Shown: positions 37,021 through 46,608, counted from the stretch's first letter. The stretch: DNA of 64,000 nt from Bathymodiolus thermophilus thioautotrophic gill symbiont (GCF_003711265.1 NZ_CP024634.1:2604001-2668000); one strand, 5' to 3'. A program made the numbers and translations. The notes: a model not told the origin generated them from the letters alone.

Positions 37021-38832
37021 ATGAAATCTACAACAAAAGAACACAAAAAAGCGCTCGAAAAACTCATCATGATTGGCAAGGACAAAGGTTATTTAACCTA
37101 TGCCGAGCTAAACGACCTATTGCCAGAGGACTTGCTAACACAAGATCAAATCGAGCCCATTGTTTCTATTTTAGAAGAATTGGATATTGTCGTCTCCGAA
37201 ACTATTCCTGATGCAGATACCTTAGTTGTAGAATCAGGCGCCAAAGCGCAATCAACTTCTGCGGAAGCAGCTGTTGCCGCCTTGGCAGCCCTTGACTCAG
37301 AATTTGGCAGAACCACCGACCCAGTTAGAATGTATATGCGTGAAATGGGCGTGGTAGACTTACTGGAACAAGAAGATGAAATTCGCATTGCCAAAGAAAT
37401 CGAATCTGGTATCTTTGAAATTATGCAAGCAATTACCCTGTATCCATCAATTACCGAACACTTTTTTAAGGCGCACACACGACTTGAAGAAGGAAAATGT
37501 AAAATTACAGATGTTATTATCGGCTACCAAAACGATGCACAAGATTTTGCCAAGAAAAAAGAGGCTTTTGATGCAGGTGAGTTTGACGATGACGAAGAAT
37601 ACGCAGACATGGAAGAAATGGAATATACAGGTCCCGATGAAGACCAGGTATATGTGCGTTTTGACAAAGTTTCAAAATTGTCTGAAATCTATCAAAATAC
37701 CAATCAAGAGCTTGGCTTTCGCAACGAAAAAACCGTTACTGCACGCGAAAAATTATCCACCAGTTTATCAGACTTGCGTTTAGCACCAAAATTAGTTACT
37801 GCCATGGTAGAAACCATTTGCAACCGTGTTCACCAAGTCAAACAACAAGAAAAGATTGTGCAAAGCGCTTGCTTATACGCTGGCATGGAAAGACTACAAT
37901 TTTTTGAATTATTTACCAACAATGAAACGAACTTTGATTGGCTAAAAGAAGCCACATTAGATAAAAAAATTGCAGATGCTTTGCTTGAGAGCAAAGATGA
38001 AATTTATTATGCACAAAAAAATCTTCGTGAGCATGAAGAAGAAATGCAAATCACCATTGTTGAATTAAAAGCACTAAACAAACTTTATCGCCGTGGCGAC
38101 CGCCATGCTAAAAAAGCAAAGGCACAAATGATTGAAGCAAACTTGCGTTTGGTTATTTCAATCGCTAAAAAATACGCCAACCGTGGTTTGCAATTCTTAG
38201 ATTTAATTCAAGAAGGCAATGTTGGCTTAATGAAAGCAGTTGATAAGTTTGAATATCGCCGTGGTTATAAATTCTCAACCTACGCAACTTGGTGGATTCG
38301 TCAAGCCATTACTCGCTCAATTGCAGACCAAGCACGCACCATTCGCATTCCAGTCCATATGATTGAAACCATCAACAAACTCAATCGTGTTAAACGCCAG
38401 TTACTGCAAAAGTTTGGTCGTGAAGCAACACCTGAGGAATTGTCAGGAGAGATGGAATTACCGGAATACAAAATTATTAAGATTTTAAAGATTGCCAAAG
38501 AGCCTTTATCAATGGAAACCCCAGTTGGCGATGATGAAGATTCTAATATTGGTGATTTTATTGAAGACACCAATCTTTCTTCACCTGTAGAAATCACCAC
38601 CAGAGAAAGCTTAAAGGAAACAACGGGTGATTTACTTGCCAACCTCTCGCCAAGAGAGGCAAAAGTGTTAAAAATGCGCTTTGGCATTGATATGAACACC
38701 GATCACACTTTAGAAGAAGTTGGTCGTCAATTTGATGTAACGCGTGAACGCATTCGTCAAATTGAAGCAAAAGCGTTGCGCAAACTTAGGCACCCTTCTA
38801 GGGCGCATAAATTGCAAAGTTTCCTAGAGTAA
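37021..38832 (+). CDS. rpoD: RNA polymerase sigma factor RpoD (sigma70)
   Basis: Main vegetative sigma factor, 603 residues. Region 1.1 at the N terminus; 1.2 [11 protein letters not shown]; an acidic spacer ([17 protein letters not shown]); 2.1-2.4 with [19 protein letters not shown] and [13 protein letters not shown]; 3.x; 4.2 [20 protein letters not shown]. dnaG is not directly upstream. Confidence 0.98.
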   Translation: MKSTTKEHKKALEKLIMIGKDKGYLTYAELNDLLPEDLLTQDQIEPIVSILEELDIVVSETIPDADTLVVESGAKAQSTSAEAAVAALAALDSEFGRTTDPVRMYMREMGVVDLLEQEDEIRIAKEIESGIFEIMQAITLYPSITEHFFKAHTRLEEGKCKITDVIIGYQNDAQDFAKKKEAFDAGEFDDDEEYADMEEMEYTGPDEDQVYVRFDKVSKLSEIYQNTNQELGFRNEKTVTAREKLSTSLSDLRLAPKLVTAMVETICNRVHQVKQQEKIVQSACLYAGMERLQFFELFTNNETNFDWLKEATLDKKIADALLESKDEIYYAQKNLREHEEEMQITIVELKALNKLYRRGDRHAKKAKAQMIEANLRLVISIAKKYANRGLQFLDLIQEGNVGLMKAVDKFEYRRGYKFSTYATWWIRQAITRSIADQARTIRIPVHMIETINKLNRVKRQLLQKFGREATPEELSGEMELPEYKIIKILKIAKEPLSMETPVGDDEDSNIGDFIEDTNLSSPVEITTRESLKETTGDLLANLSPREAKVLKMRFGIDMNTDHTLEEVGRQFDVTRERIRQIEAKALRKLRHPSRAHKLQSFLE

Positions 38833-38842
38833 AATTTTTTTC

Positions 38843-38919
38843 GGGCCTATAGCTCAGTTGGTTAGAGCAATCGACTCATAATCGATTGGTCCTTGGTTCA
38901 AGTCCAAGTAGGCCCACCA
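38843..38919 (+). tRNA. tRNA-Ile2 (CAU, lysidine type)
   Basis: Acceptor GGGCCTA/TAGGCCC, D-arm AGCTCAGTTGGTTAGAGC, anticodon stem CGACTCATAATCG with CAT, T-arm TTGGTTCAAGTCCAA, encoded CCA. The anticodon stem and the TGGTC variable region resemble E. coli ileX rather than elongator tRNA-Met, so I call it the AUA-reading isoleucine tRNA that TilS modifies. tRNA-Met remains possible. Confidence 0.85.
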
Positions 38920-38924
38920 TTTTA

Positions 38925-38966
38925 AAACCTTGATAGACTTCGTAAGCAACAAGTCTATCAAGGTTT
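38925..38966 (+). terminator. Hairpin after tRNA-Ile2
   Basis: A perfect 16-bp stem AAACCTTGATAGACTT / AAGTCTATCAAGGTTT with a ten-base loop, five bases after the tRNA. No strong T-run follows, so it may be a weak terminator or an RNA-processing barrier. Confidence 0.55.
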
Positions 38967-39024
38967 GCAACTTGTTATTACTTAACAAGTATTTACAAAA
39001 TCGCAAAGATGGCGTAAGACCAAC

Positions 39025-39064
39025 AAATGCCCTGTTTATCTATTGATTGCAGGGCATTTTTAAC
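39025..39064 (+). terminator. Intrinsic terminator
   Basis: AAATGCCCTG / CAGGGCATTT stem, 15-base loop, then a T-run. Likely ends transcription from rpoD and tRNA-Ile2. Confidence 0.7.
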
Positions 39065-39217
39065 TTTATGGATAAACAATTTCAACCACTTGGCGTTGGA
39101 CAAAATAACCAAAGCCCGATACAAATATCCAGTTAGTATTGTGCCTTGTCTTTGGCAATATAACAAAGCAACCAATACCCTTTTCAAAAAATAAAATGAA
39201 TAATATAGTGTTGATAA

Positions 39218-39292
39218 TCATCCAAGTATTAGCAATAAAAATACCTGTTACTTATTGATAGCATAGGTATTTTTACTGCCAATACTTGGATG
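39218..39292 (-). other. Long imperfect hairpin of unknown role
   Basis: Arms of 29 bases, starting TCATCCAAGTATTAGC and ending CAATACTTGGATGA, around a 17-base loop. The two arm mismatches are A-C on the plus strand but become G-U pairs in a minus-strand RNA. That hints it folds as a minus-strand transcript. No gene is seen between 39065 and 39443 otherwise. Confidence 0.5.
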
Positions 39293-39443
39293 AGGATGAG
39301 CGCTAGATTGTTTGGTTTATTTTTGAAAATGGTATAAGATAGGCTTTATAAAAATTTACAAATGAGTGAAAGTTGGCCTTTGGTTAATATTTATGTCAAA
39401 TGCAGGAGTCTCAGGTGGCATAAATTCGATTGAGAATGGAACC

Positions 39444-39824
39444 CTATTGATTAATATAATCTCTATAAAATTTCTTTACTTTATTTGGCGTTTGCTTTGA
39501 TTGTAACAAACCTTGAATTATGCGTCTAAAGACATCGTCAGCAACTTGCTCCAATTGCCTTATGGTTATATTTTCTAATTGAGTAGCCTTTAATATTTCT
39601 GAACGATGGTACACGATATAACTTTTATGTTTGATAAAAGGGTGGTCGCCTTTATCTAAAACACAAGACTTGTCATCAAATGAAGTTTTGTAACTACTCA
39701 GATTAACGGTAACAATTTCACCATTAACAGGTTCAGTCAATATGATAAAAAGGTGCTTTAAGTCTTTATCTCCTTGTCTTGGTGTTGCCACAAGCAAGGT
39801 AACCCTGGGCAACGGAATAAACAT
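39444..39824 (-). CDS. Putative toxin partner of Panacea antitoxin, PemK/MazF-like
   Basis: 126 residues. The segment LKHLFIILTEP, VNLSSY, SCVLDKGDHPFIKHKSYIVY resembles small SH3-barrel proteins related to PemK/MazF, which cut mRNA. A charged helical tail follows. It is four bases downstream of the Panacea-domain gene, the arrangement of Panacea toxin-antitoxin pairs. The toxin role is inferred from context. Confidence 0.55.
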   Translation of the reverse strand: MFIPLPRVTLLVATPRQGDKDLKHLFIILTEPVNGEIVTVNLSSYKTSFDDKSCVLDKGDHPFIKHKSYIVYHRSEILKATQLENITIRQLEQVADDVFRRIIQGLLQSKQTPNKVKKFYRDYINQ

Positions 39825-39828
39825 TATA

Positions 39829-40392
39829 TTATGCGTTTAACGCCAAATTGATTGCATTGCGTTTGTCTATTTCTTGGGATAAAGATGAGGCTGTCTCTTT
39901 GTCCAGTCCAATAGATATAAAAATATCATGATAACTTACTGGCATTGACGAGCCCTGAGGGTCTTTCCACTCAGGGCATATTTTAGGGTCGTGTTGCATA
40001 TCTGCTAACTCCCACTGATTTTTATTGCCATACTGCTGCCAAACTTTATCAATAATCTCAATATCTGCTTCGCTCAATTCATCAAAGCTCTCAATATTGA
40101 CATTTTGTCTCTTGAGAGACACATTGTGATTTTCTTTATCAGACACCCAGCTTTCCCAACCATTAGGCTCTGACTTTATCGTACCACTTGCTAAATCATA
40201 AGTGTTTGATAAAACCATGCCAAAGCGCATTGCCACCATACTATCGTATGATATCGGACATCCATATTCAACCAATGAAGCCCTGTCTATAAAATACAGT
40301 AATTTCATCAACTTTAGTATAGACATTGTTTGCTCGTCCTCTTTAGAAAGAACATATCCAGCAACTTGAGAAATTTTCAATTCATCTAACAT
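39829..40392 (-). CDS. Panacea-domain (SocA/DUF4065-like) antitoxin
   Basis: 187 residues from MLDELKISQVAGYVL. The pattern LKLMKLLYFIDRASLVEYG, ISYDSMVAMRFGMVLSNTYDL matches the Panacea domain, an antitoxin module that pairs with many unrelated toxins. ATG 40392 is preferred over an in-frame upstream codon at 40419; neither has a strong ribosome site. Confidence 0.8.
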   Translation of the reverse strand: MLDELKISQVAGYVLSKEDEQTMSILKLMKLLYFIDRASLVEYGCPISYDSMVAMRFGMVLSNTYDLASGTIKSEPNGWESWVSDKENHNVSLKRQNVNIESFDELSEADIEIIDKVWQQYGNKNQWELADMQHDPKICPEWKDPQGSSMPVSYHDIFISIGLDKETASSLSQEIDKRNAINLALNA

Positions 40393-40541
40393 AGATGTTA
40401 TTATATACAAAAACACCAACTACAATTCCAATCCAAAAATAGAAAATGTAAATTCCAGAATAAAAACAAAATTCACACTTGATTCATCATTCAAGCCCAG
40501 TGGATCTAAATTACTTTCCAGCAATAAGGTATGATAGTCGT

Positions 40542-41303
40542 ATGACATTTGACAAAATCTTGCCACAACTTATCGAACTGACGACCCAAGTTGGGGATGA
40601 AATTTTGTCACATTATAAAAATGACCTTGAAATTGAATTTAAGGCAGATGAAACGCCACTTACTATTGCTGATAAAAATGCGCACCGTTCCATTGTCAAT
40701 GTCTTATCTCAATTAACGCCCAACATACCCATCTTATCGGAAGAATCTGATGCTATTGCCTTTGAAAAACGCTCAAAATGGCAGGAATATTGGCTGATTG
40801 ACCCCTTGGATGGCACACGCGATTTTATAGAGCGAACAGGGGAGTTTTGCATTTGCATTGCTTATATCAAAAATCATCAGGCAATTTTTGGATTGGTCTA
40901 TGCGCCTTTTGATCGTACGCATTATTACGGTTTTGACAATCAAGCGTATCAAATTCACAACCACACCAAAACACGCCTCAAAGTATGCACAGCGACACAG
41001 CCACTACGCGTGGTAACTGGACACTATTCAGCACACAGCGCCCACTTGAAAACCCATCTCCAACAACTGGGTAAACATCAACTCTCACACTTGGGTAGTG
41101 CGCTAAAATTTTGCAAAATTGCACAAGGTGAATACGATTATTACCCTAAATTTGGCCCTTGTTCTGAATGGGATACGGCGGCAGGCGCTTGTATTTTGCA
41201 AAATGCGGGTGGCTCTGTTGTTGATGTCAATGGCAAATCACTCAGATACAACACCAAAGATAATTTGTTGTCGCCTGTGTTTTTTGCTTCAGGTAAATCT
41301 TAA
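40542..41303 (+). CDS. cysQ: 3'(2'),5'-bisphosphate nucleotidase CysQ
   Basis: Clears PAP made during sulfate activation. 253 residues from MTFDKILPQLIEL. Inositol-monophosphatase-type metal site: ILSEESD, WLIDPLDGTRDFI and EWDTAAGACILQNAGG. Its end overlaps the convergent nadC end by 15 bases. Confidence 0.92.
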   Translation: MTFDKILPQLIELTTQVGDEILSHYKNDLEIEFKADETPLTIADKNAHRSIVNVLSQLTPNIPILSEESDAIAFEKRSKWQEYWLIDPLDGTRDFIERTGEFCICIAYIKNHQAIFGLVYAPFDRTHYYGFDNQAYQIHNHTKTRLKVCTATQPLRVVTGHYSAHSAHLKTHLQQLGKHQLSHLGSALKFCKIAQGEYDYYPKFGPCSEWDTAAGACILQNAGGSVVDVNGKSLRYNTKDNLLSPVFFASGKS

Positions 41304-42122
41304 CGACAAATCAATGGCTTGAATGTTTTTGGTGATAGCACCAGTAGAAATATAATTGACACCCGTTTCTGCCACAGCCACAATTGTCTTTTCATCGATA
41401 TTACCTGACGCTTCTAAAGGCAGTTTGTTGTGCGTTACTTTCACCGCTTGCGTCAAATCAGCAATTGAAAAATTATCACAAAGCACCCTGTTAATACCAG
41501 TCAATTCCAGCGTTTCAGTAAGTTGGGTCAAATCTTCCACTTCTACAATCAAAGGCAAATTTGGGTATTTAGCATGCGCCAATTGAACTGCGCTTTTGAT
41601 TGAACCAGCAGCAATAATATGGTTCTCTTTGAGCATAACACAATCATACAATCCCATGCGATGATTCACGCCACCACCACATTTAACTGCATATTTTTGT
41701 GCCAATCGCAAGCCAGGAATCGTTTTTCTGGTGTCTAAAAGTTGGGCATTGGTGTGTGCAATTTTTCTCACCAAATACTGGGTTTGTGTTGCCACAGCAC
41801 TAAGTGTTTGCAAAAAATTGAGTGCCACCCTTTCCGCACTAATAATTGCCCTAGAAGCACCTGATAAAATGCACAAAACTTGCCCCTGCTTGATGTTGTC
41901 GCCATCATTCAACTGCCATTTCATTTGAATATCACCATCAAGCGATAAAAAAGCCGTTTGCGCATACTCAATACCACACACAACCGCCGATTCTCTGGCG
42001 ATAATCTGTGCCGACACCCCGCTCTCATCCAACAAACTGGCAGACACATCACCCGCACCAATGTCTTCGCTCAATGCCCGTGCAACAATACTGCTAACTG
42101 GCTCACTCATTGATAAATTCAT
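41289..42122 (-). CDS. nadC: Nicotinate-nucleotide pyrophosphorylase (carboxylating)
   Basis: De novo NAD synthesis: quinolinate plus PRPP to nicotinate mononucleotide. About 277 residues; LDTRKTIPGLRLAQKYAVKC without the following bases is typical, as are KENHI and EVEDLTQ. Starts at 42122 or 42110 are both possible; both overlap the end of lpxB. Confidence 0.93.
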   Translation of the reverse strand: MNLSMSEPVSSIVARALSEDIGAGDVSASLLDESGVSAQIIARESAVVCGIEYAQTAFLSLDGDIQMKWQLNDGDNIKQGQVLCILSGASRAIISAERVALNFLQTLSAVATQTQYLVRKIAHTNAQLLDTRKTIPGLRLAQKYAVKCGGGVNHRMGLYDCVMLKENHIIAAGSIKSAVQLAHAKYPNLPLIVEVEDLTQLTETLELTGINRVLCDNFSIADLTQAVKVTHNKLPLEASGNIDEKTIVAVAETGVNYISTGAITKNIQAIDLSLRFT

Positions 42123-43194
42123 AAATAAGCCGTGCCGATTCTGTGCTGGCATTTAAATGAAGTTGTTGATGGATTTTTTTAAATTCTGTTGCCAAATTTT
42201 GACTATCGCCATTTAAAATTTCCAGTGCGTGCTTGGCAATATTCTCACCCTTCGCATCTTTTTGAATCAACTCTGGCACCAAAGACTTATTAGCAATGAT
42301 ATTCGGCAAACTAACCCACTTAATTTTGACCAATCTGGAGACAATAAAATAACTAAACGCTGACAATTTATACACCACCACCATCGGCACACCAATCAAC
42401 GCCAACTCCAAAGCAGCTGTCCCCGATGCCACTAACACCAAATCCGCCTGTGGCATCCGCTGATGCGCATCTCCCGTAGAAATACTCACTTTAGCAGCAT
42501 CGCTCAATGGCTTTGCCCATGCCAACAATTCCTCATTTGCCAATGCCACATGGAAAGTCAATTGCGGATCCTGCTTTGCCATTATCTCTGTTGCTGCTAA
42601 CAATTCAGGCAACAATCTAGTCACTTCACTCGTGCGTGAACCGGGCATTAGTAAAACCGTTTTGGTGCTTTGGTGATTACTTCTAGGATGCAGCATTTCA
42701 GCCAATGGATGCCCAACAAAAACGGCTCGTTGCCCATGTTTTTGATAAAAATCTACTTCAAAGGGAAACAAGCACAAAACCAAATCGGTTGATTTCTTAA
42801 TTTTTTTAATACGACCCTGACGCCATGCCCACACTGAAGGCGAGATAAAATGCACAGTCTTAATGCCTTGGCGTTTTAACTTCTTCTCAATCACAAAATT
42901 AAAATCAGGCCCATCCACACCAATAAACACATCTGGCACATCAGCAGAAAAATAGGCAATCATCCGCTTGCGTAAGCGCAATAAAGCAGGCAATTTTTTC
43001 AATACCTCACTCACCCCCATCACATTCACCTGCCGCTGATCCCACAACTGCACACAACCAGCCGCCAGCATCTTCTCACCCGCCAGCCCCTGTATTTGCA
43101 CCGTGTCATCTTGCGCCTTTAATGCAGCCACCAACTTAGCGCCGATTAAATCCCCCGAAGTCTCAGCAGCACTAATCGCAATTTTGAGTGCCAT
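42103..43194 (-). CDS. lpxB: Lipid-A-disaccharide synthase
   Basis: GT19 glycosyltransferase joining UDP-diacylglucosamine and lipid X. 363 residues. AAETSGDLIGAKLV at the N terminus, FIGVDGPDFNF, HFISPSVWAWRQGR, PFEVDFY and LVASGTAALELAL are all present. Together with lptE it indicates an ordinary LPS outer membrane. Confidence 0.96.
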   Translation of the reverse strand: MALKIAISAAETSGDLIGAKLVAALKAQDDTVQIQGLAGEKMLAAGCVQLWDQRQVNVMGVSEVLKKLPALLRLRKRMIAYFSADVPDVFIGVDGPDFNFVIEKKLKRQGIKTVHFISPSVWAWRQGRIKKIKKSTDLVLCLFPFEVDFYQKHGQRAVFVGHPLAEMLHPRSNHQSTKTVLLMPGSRTSEVTRLLPELLAATEIMAKQDPQLTFHVALANEELLAWAKPLSDAAKVSISTGDAHQRMPQADLVLVASGTAALELALIGVPMVVVYKLSAFSYFIVSRLVKIKWVSLPNIIANKSLVPELIQKDAKGENIAKHALEILNGDSQNLATEFKKIHQQLHLNASTESARLIYEFINE

Positions 43195-43200
43195 TAACTG

Positions 43201-43503
43201 TTATTTTCTCGGCAAAATAATTTGTGGCTCTTCATCAAATGCACGATAAATCACCATCACATTGCCAATCACCTGCACCAAATGCGCCCGAGTAATATCA
43301 ACAATCTTATCAATCATCACCTGCTTACTCTCCTTGTCATCCGTCCGAATTTTGATTTTCAACAACTCATGCTTAGTCATCGTCAATGCCAATTCCGCCA
43401 CCACCGACTCACTCAGCCCATGCTGTCCGACCATCACCACAGGCTTTAGCCCATGTCCACGAGCGCGTAAGAATTTTTTTTGATTGTTTGTTAGTTTTTT
43501 CAT
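43201..43503 (-). CDS. yhbY: RNA-binding protein YhbY (CRM domain)
   Basis: 100 residues with the GxxG-type loop ARGHGLKPVVMVGQHGLSES and LLKIKIRTDDK, typical of the CRS1-YhbY domain that binds pre-50S particles. Six bases before lpxB on the same strand. Confidence 0.93.
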   Translation of the reverse strand: MKKLTNNQKKFLRARGHGLKPVVMVGQHGLSESVVAELALTMTKHELLKIKIRTDDKESKQVMIDKIVDITRAHLVQVIGNVMVIYRAFDEEPQIILPRK

Positions 43504-43588
43504 TTAGTAATCTATTTTTTGTTTAAATAAGTAATTGAATTTCATCGGCAACCTATTGGCAAATAAGAAACGCCCAATAGGTCAAACC

Positions 43589-43714
43589 CTATTCAAATGA
43601 TTTTGCCATCATTTGCACCTCAAGAACGGCTTGTTTGTTATTATTTTCCCACTTGGATTTATCGGCTTTATTAACCAAACCCAATAATTCTAATTCGTAA
43701 TCATCCAGTTTCAC
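43589..43714 (-). CDS. 41-residue protein coupled to the D12 methyltransferase
   Basis: GTG start at 43714 overlapping the methyltransferase stop as GTGA. The product, beginning MKLDDYELELLGLVNKADKS and ending AKSFE, is acidic and helical. The four-base overlap suggests it is translated. Function unknown; it could be a small regulator of the adjacent restriction-modification genes. Confidence 0.45.
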   Translation of the reverse strand: MKLDDYELELLGLVNKADKSKWENNNKQAVLEVQMMAKSFE

Positions 43715-44706
43715 TGTTTCTCCAAAATATGTAAATATTCAGTGGTTTTATTTGTTTTATTAAATCGATTGCTGTCCGCTTTGAATCTCTGATATTCTGT
43801 TGTGGTTAAATCATACTTGCCATATTTTTGCATAATATTTTTTATTACTTTGCTACTCATTAACCCTTCATTGTTGTAACTCAAAAATATATGTTTAAAC
43901 TGTGCATCTTTAATTAAATTTTCAAAACTCTCGGCCACTTCTGATTTTTTACAATACTGTGAGCGATTATACTCCCTCAACCCAGTTTTTCCCTTTGGAA
44001 TAAAATCATCATACTTGGCAATCGTATTTAATAAATGATAATTTGCCCCGTATTGCCTTTGATTATAAGGCGGATCAAGATATAAAATATCACCTTCAAT
44101 TTTTTTAATCAATGTATTGCCATCTTCATTAAAAACTTGATGGTCATTGTCATTTAATTCAAACATTGCGGGCTTTAAAATTAACGATTTTTGCGCTGAT
44201 TTTTTAAGGTGCTTTAAATAAGCCCCATAAACTGATGCCGTGTTAGCAACTTTATCAGCACTCTCTAAAAGCGAGGCTAATAAAAAATAATATAAATCAT
44301 CGCCTATCTCCCGTTTATCCTTCCACTGTTTAATTTTCAACCTAATTGTATCAATTTTTAATCCATTTTCATCACTAAAATATTGTCTCCCCGTGCCACC
44401 ACCCAAACAATAATTTTTATAAATAAAGCCTTCCTTTGGGAGTAACTTATTAAGTATATTGATATAATTTTCAGCGCCTTTAATTTCTTTATGGTTTTCA
44501 ATATAATTTTTATTTAATACAAAAGCATAAAACTCTAAATCATTACTGATTACACCTTTTACTTGAGTCTTGAAACTCCGTGCCACCGCCCCTGTTCCTG
44601 CAAAAATATCACAGAAAGTTTTATCTTTTAAATCCTTGCCAACCACACCGTGAATAGATTTTTTTAAAAAACTAGACAGTTTATTTTTTGAGCCGATATA
44701 GTTCAT
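43711..44706 (-). CDS. D12-class DNA adenine N6-methyltransferase
   Basis: 331 residues. The N terminus MNYIGSKNKLSSFL, FCDIFAGTGAVARSF (SAM site) and LYLDPPYNQRQYG (catalytic DPPY) are in the alpha-class order of Dam/D12 enzymes. It lies within the defence island, overlapping its upstream partner by 4 bases. It probably protects host DNA from a nuclease encoded nearby. Confidence 0.92.
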   Translation of the reverse strand: MNYIGSKNKLSSFLKKSIHGVVGKDLKDKTFCDIFAGTGAVARSFKTQVKGVISNDLEFYAFVLNKNYIENHKEIKGAENYINILNKLLPKEGFIYKNYCLGGGTGRQYFSDENGLKIDTIRLKIKQWKDKREIGDDLYYFLLASLLESADKVANTASVYGAYLKHLKKSAQKSLILKPAMFELNDNDHQVFNEDGNTLIKKIEGDILYLDPPYNQRQYGANYHLLNTIAKYDDFIPKGKTGLREYNRSQYCKKSEVAESFENLIKDAQFKHIFLSYNNEGLMSSKVIKNIMQKYGKYDLTTTEYQRFKADSNRFNKTNKTTEYLHILEKQ

Positions 44707-45053
44707 GCTGATTTTTTTAAATTGTGTTTAAAAACTTCCATAATAGTTAAAGATAGCAATATTTTTGGTGGTTCAAATTTATTTGTTAAATCGTAATTAA
44801 AAACCTTAATGTAGTATTTTTCTAAAATATCCTCTTTGGTTAATACTTCATTCGTGAATAGATTAAACAAATCATCATTATAATAATGAATTTTATCTAA
44901 ACCAAGAATAATGGCTTTGTTTTTAGGCGATAATCCATAGTCATCAGTATTAAGATAAATAGACTCTAACACTGATATAACCGTAGTAATTTCATCGCCA
45001 AGATAGTCAAATATATTGTCATTTTCAGTTAATGTTATAATTTTATTTTGCAT
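44703..45053 (-). CDS. Unknown protein between XRE regulator and D12 methyltransferase
   Basis: 116 residues, acidic N-terminal half, no recognised domain, no membrane segment. It overlaps the regulator by 11 bases and the methyltransferase by 4, so it is clearly part of the same operon. Its position suggests a restriction or accessory subunit, but nothing in its sequence shows catalytic residues that I recognise. Confidence 0.6.
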   Translation of the reverse strand: MQNKIITLTENDNIFDYLGDEITTVISVLESIYLNTDDYGLSPKNKAIILGLDKIHYYNDDLFNLFTNEVLTKEDILEKYYIKVFNYDLTNKFEPPKILLSLTIMEVFKHNLKKSA

Positions 45054-45261
45054 TTTTATTTCCTTGTTTAATAATCTTCAAAGGACTAACCCCAAAAAAT
45101 TCTGCCAATTCATTAACATTACTTTTTATTGGATTAAACCGCTCAGATAAAATATTAGATAACTGATTTTTAGAAATACCCAGCATTTGTGCTAGTTCAC
45201 TTTGCGTACTAATGCCCTGCTTCGCCATAAGTTCCTTTATCTTAAATTTATCTAACTGCAA
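45043..45261 (-). CDS. XRE-family helix-turn-helix regulator (controller-like)
   Basis: 72 residues from a TTG start at 45261 preceded by AAGGAG six bases upstream, better placed than the upstream ATG. Helix-turn-helix: STQSELAQMLGISKNQLSNIL. Size and position first in a methyltransferase operon resemble restriction-modification controller proteins. A symmetrical TTAACTAATTAA lies at 45300-45311 upstream and may be its operator. Confidence 0.75.
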   Translation of the reverse strand: MQLDKFKIKELMAKQGISTQSELAQMLGISKNQLSNILSERFNPIKSNVNELAEFFGVSPLKIIKQGNKNAK

Positions 45262-45314
45262 AGTATACTCCTTTATTAAAACAAAATACAACTATTTTAT
45301 TAACTAATTAATAA

Positions 45315-45980
45315 TTATTTATTAACTATCTTATTCAACTCTTCACGCCACTTGTAAGGATCGTACCAAAAACAACCAACACAACCATTTTCATCATGTT
45401 TATCTTTCCCTTGCCACTTTTTATTACCTTGATGCCAAAAATAAATACCAGGAAAAGATCCTCGCTCACCCGTCTTAACGCATTTTTCACAAAATCTTGA
45501 TTTAAGTAAATTATTACTCCTATTAAGCAAAATAAACCGTTCTTTAATTTCATTTGCCGACATAGTTGAACTATTTGCCTTTTCATCGCTAGCCCACCTT
45601 GTTTGAGGAAATTTATGATCAATCTCTAATTGATTGGAGGATATCTTTCTAAGTAAAAATGCCTCTTCATTATCAAACAACATTTTTATTTTTCTAGCCA
45701 AATATAATGAAATGCCTGCACGACTTTTGGTTTCATCCAAAATCTTTAAAGATTTTAATTTTCTATGAACTGTATTGTAACCACAAGTTGGGCAAAGTTT
45801 CGTTTTATACCACTTACTTTCATCTTTATCTAGTTGAATACCCTTCTCTTGTCTCCAAATCTGCCAAGTTTTTGCTTGCCCTGACTGTAATTCGCATTTA
45901 GTACAATGCCAATTTAAATCTTTTAGAACTTCCCAATCATGATGTGAAGTTGTATTTTCTTTAAATGGATTTTCATTCAT
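45315..45980 (-). CDS. HNH-type endonuclease, probable restriction enzyme
   Basis: 221 residues. Zinc-type cysteine pairs CTKC, CPTC and CEKC; an HNH-like core LEIDHKFPQTRW with LLNRSNNLLKSRFCEKC, and a late CVGCFWYDPYKW. The layout resembles HNH restriction enzymes. It lies four bases after the HEPN gene. The recognition sequence cannot be read from the protein. Confidence 0.7.
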   Translation of the reverse strand: MNENPFKENTTSHHDWEVLKDLNWHCTKCELQSGQAKTWQIWRQEKGIQLDKDESKWYKTKLCPTCGYNTVHRKLKSLKILDETKSRAGISLYLARKIKMLFDNEEAFLLRKISSNQLEIDHKFPQTRWASDEKANSSTMSANEIKERFILLNRSNNLLKSRFCEKCVKTGERGSFPGIYFWHQGNKKWQGKDKHDENGCVGCFWYDPYKWREELNKIVNK

Positions 45981-45984
45981 GCTG

Positions 45985-46608
45985 TTACCCCCTTCTGTAT
46001 TTTTTATTTTGTAACAAATCTTGAATCTCTTCTTTAAAAGTTGACATTATATTTTCTAAAAAACCAATATATTCCTCAATTTTTTTAAAATCTTCAAATA
46101 CATATGAATTTTCCCCATGTGCAATTGAGTTTCTTATACTAAGCAATTTATTTAAAGTTCTTTTATATTGGTCAAAATTTTCTATTTCTAACTTAGTTTT
46201 CTGACAAACTTCCTCTAAAGTTTTAAAATTTAAATTAGATTTCAAATTTAATTTCTCAGGTAATTTTATATTTTTATTGAATTTTCCATACAAATTAACT
46301 AAATGCCTTTTTCTTCTATCAAAGCCACTAGAGCCATCCAAACTACTTAAAGTATCTTCATAGGCAACCGTTAAGTAAGTACTGCAATAATCTTTATCAG
46401 TCAAATTCAAATTATTTAAATAATTAAAAACAACTTTTATAGAGTTTGCAACAAACCCTTCCCAATGGGCGTAAATTGCTGGAATCATATTCTTAAGAAA
46501 TATCGTTCGTTGCTTTTCATCTAAAGCTGTCAATATGTCCTTAATATTACCCAACTCCTCAAGTCGCCAATCAATATCTTCTTGTATTTCATCAAAAACT
46601 TTATTCAT
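45985..46608 (-). CDS. HEPN-domain protein, MAE_28990/MAE_18760-like
   Basis: 207 residues, all helical. The HEPN ribonuclease motif R-x4-6-H is visible in LLSIRNSIAHGENS, and PAIYAHWEGFVANSI matches the MAE_28990/MAE_18760 HEPN family, known mainly from neighbours of DUF262 proteins. HEPN proteins are often RNA-cutting effectors in defence. It overlaps the DUF262 gene by 8 bases. Confidence 0.82.
   Translation of the reverse strand: MNKVFDEIQEDIDWRLEELGNIKDILTALDEKQRTIFLKNMIPAIYAHWEGFVANSIKVVFNYLNNLNLTDKDYCSTYLTVAYEDTLSSLDGSSGFDRRKRHLVNLYGKFNKNIKLPEKLNLKSNLNFKTLEEVCQKTKLEIENFDQYKRTLNKLLSIRNSIAHGENSYVFEDFKKIEEYIGFLENIMSTFKEEIQDLLQNKKYRRG

Noticed and set aside
38993-39187. 64-codon minus-strand frame after tRNA-Ile2
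   Set aside because: It overlaps the terminator hairpin at 39025-39064, has no ribosome site and shows no familiar motif.
39370-39412. Possible extra end of the GAGACC element (ATATTTATGTCAAATG...GAGTCTC)
   Set aside because: Too many differences and extra bases relative to the consensus end; could be chance.
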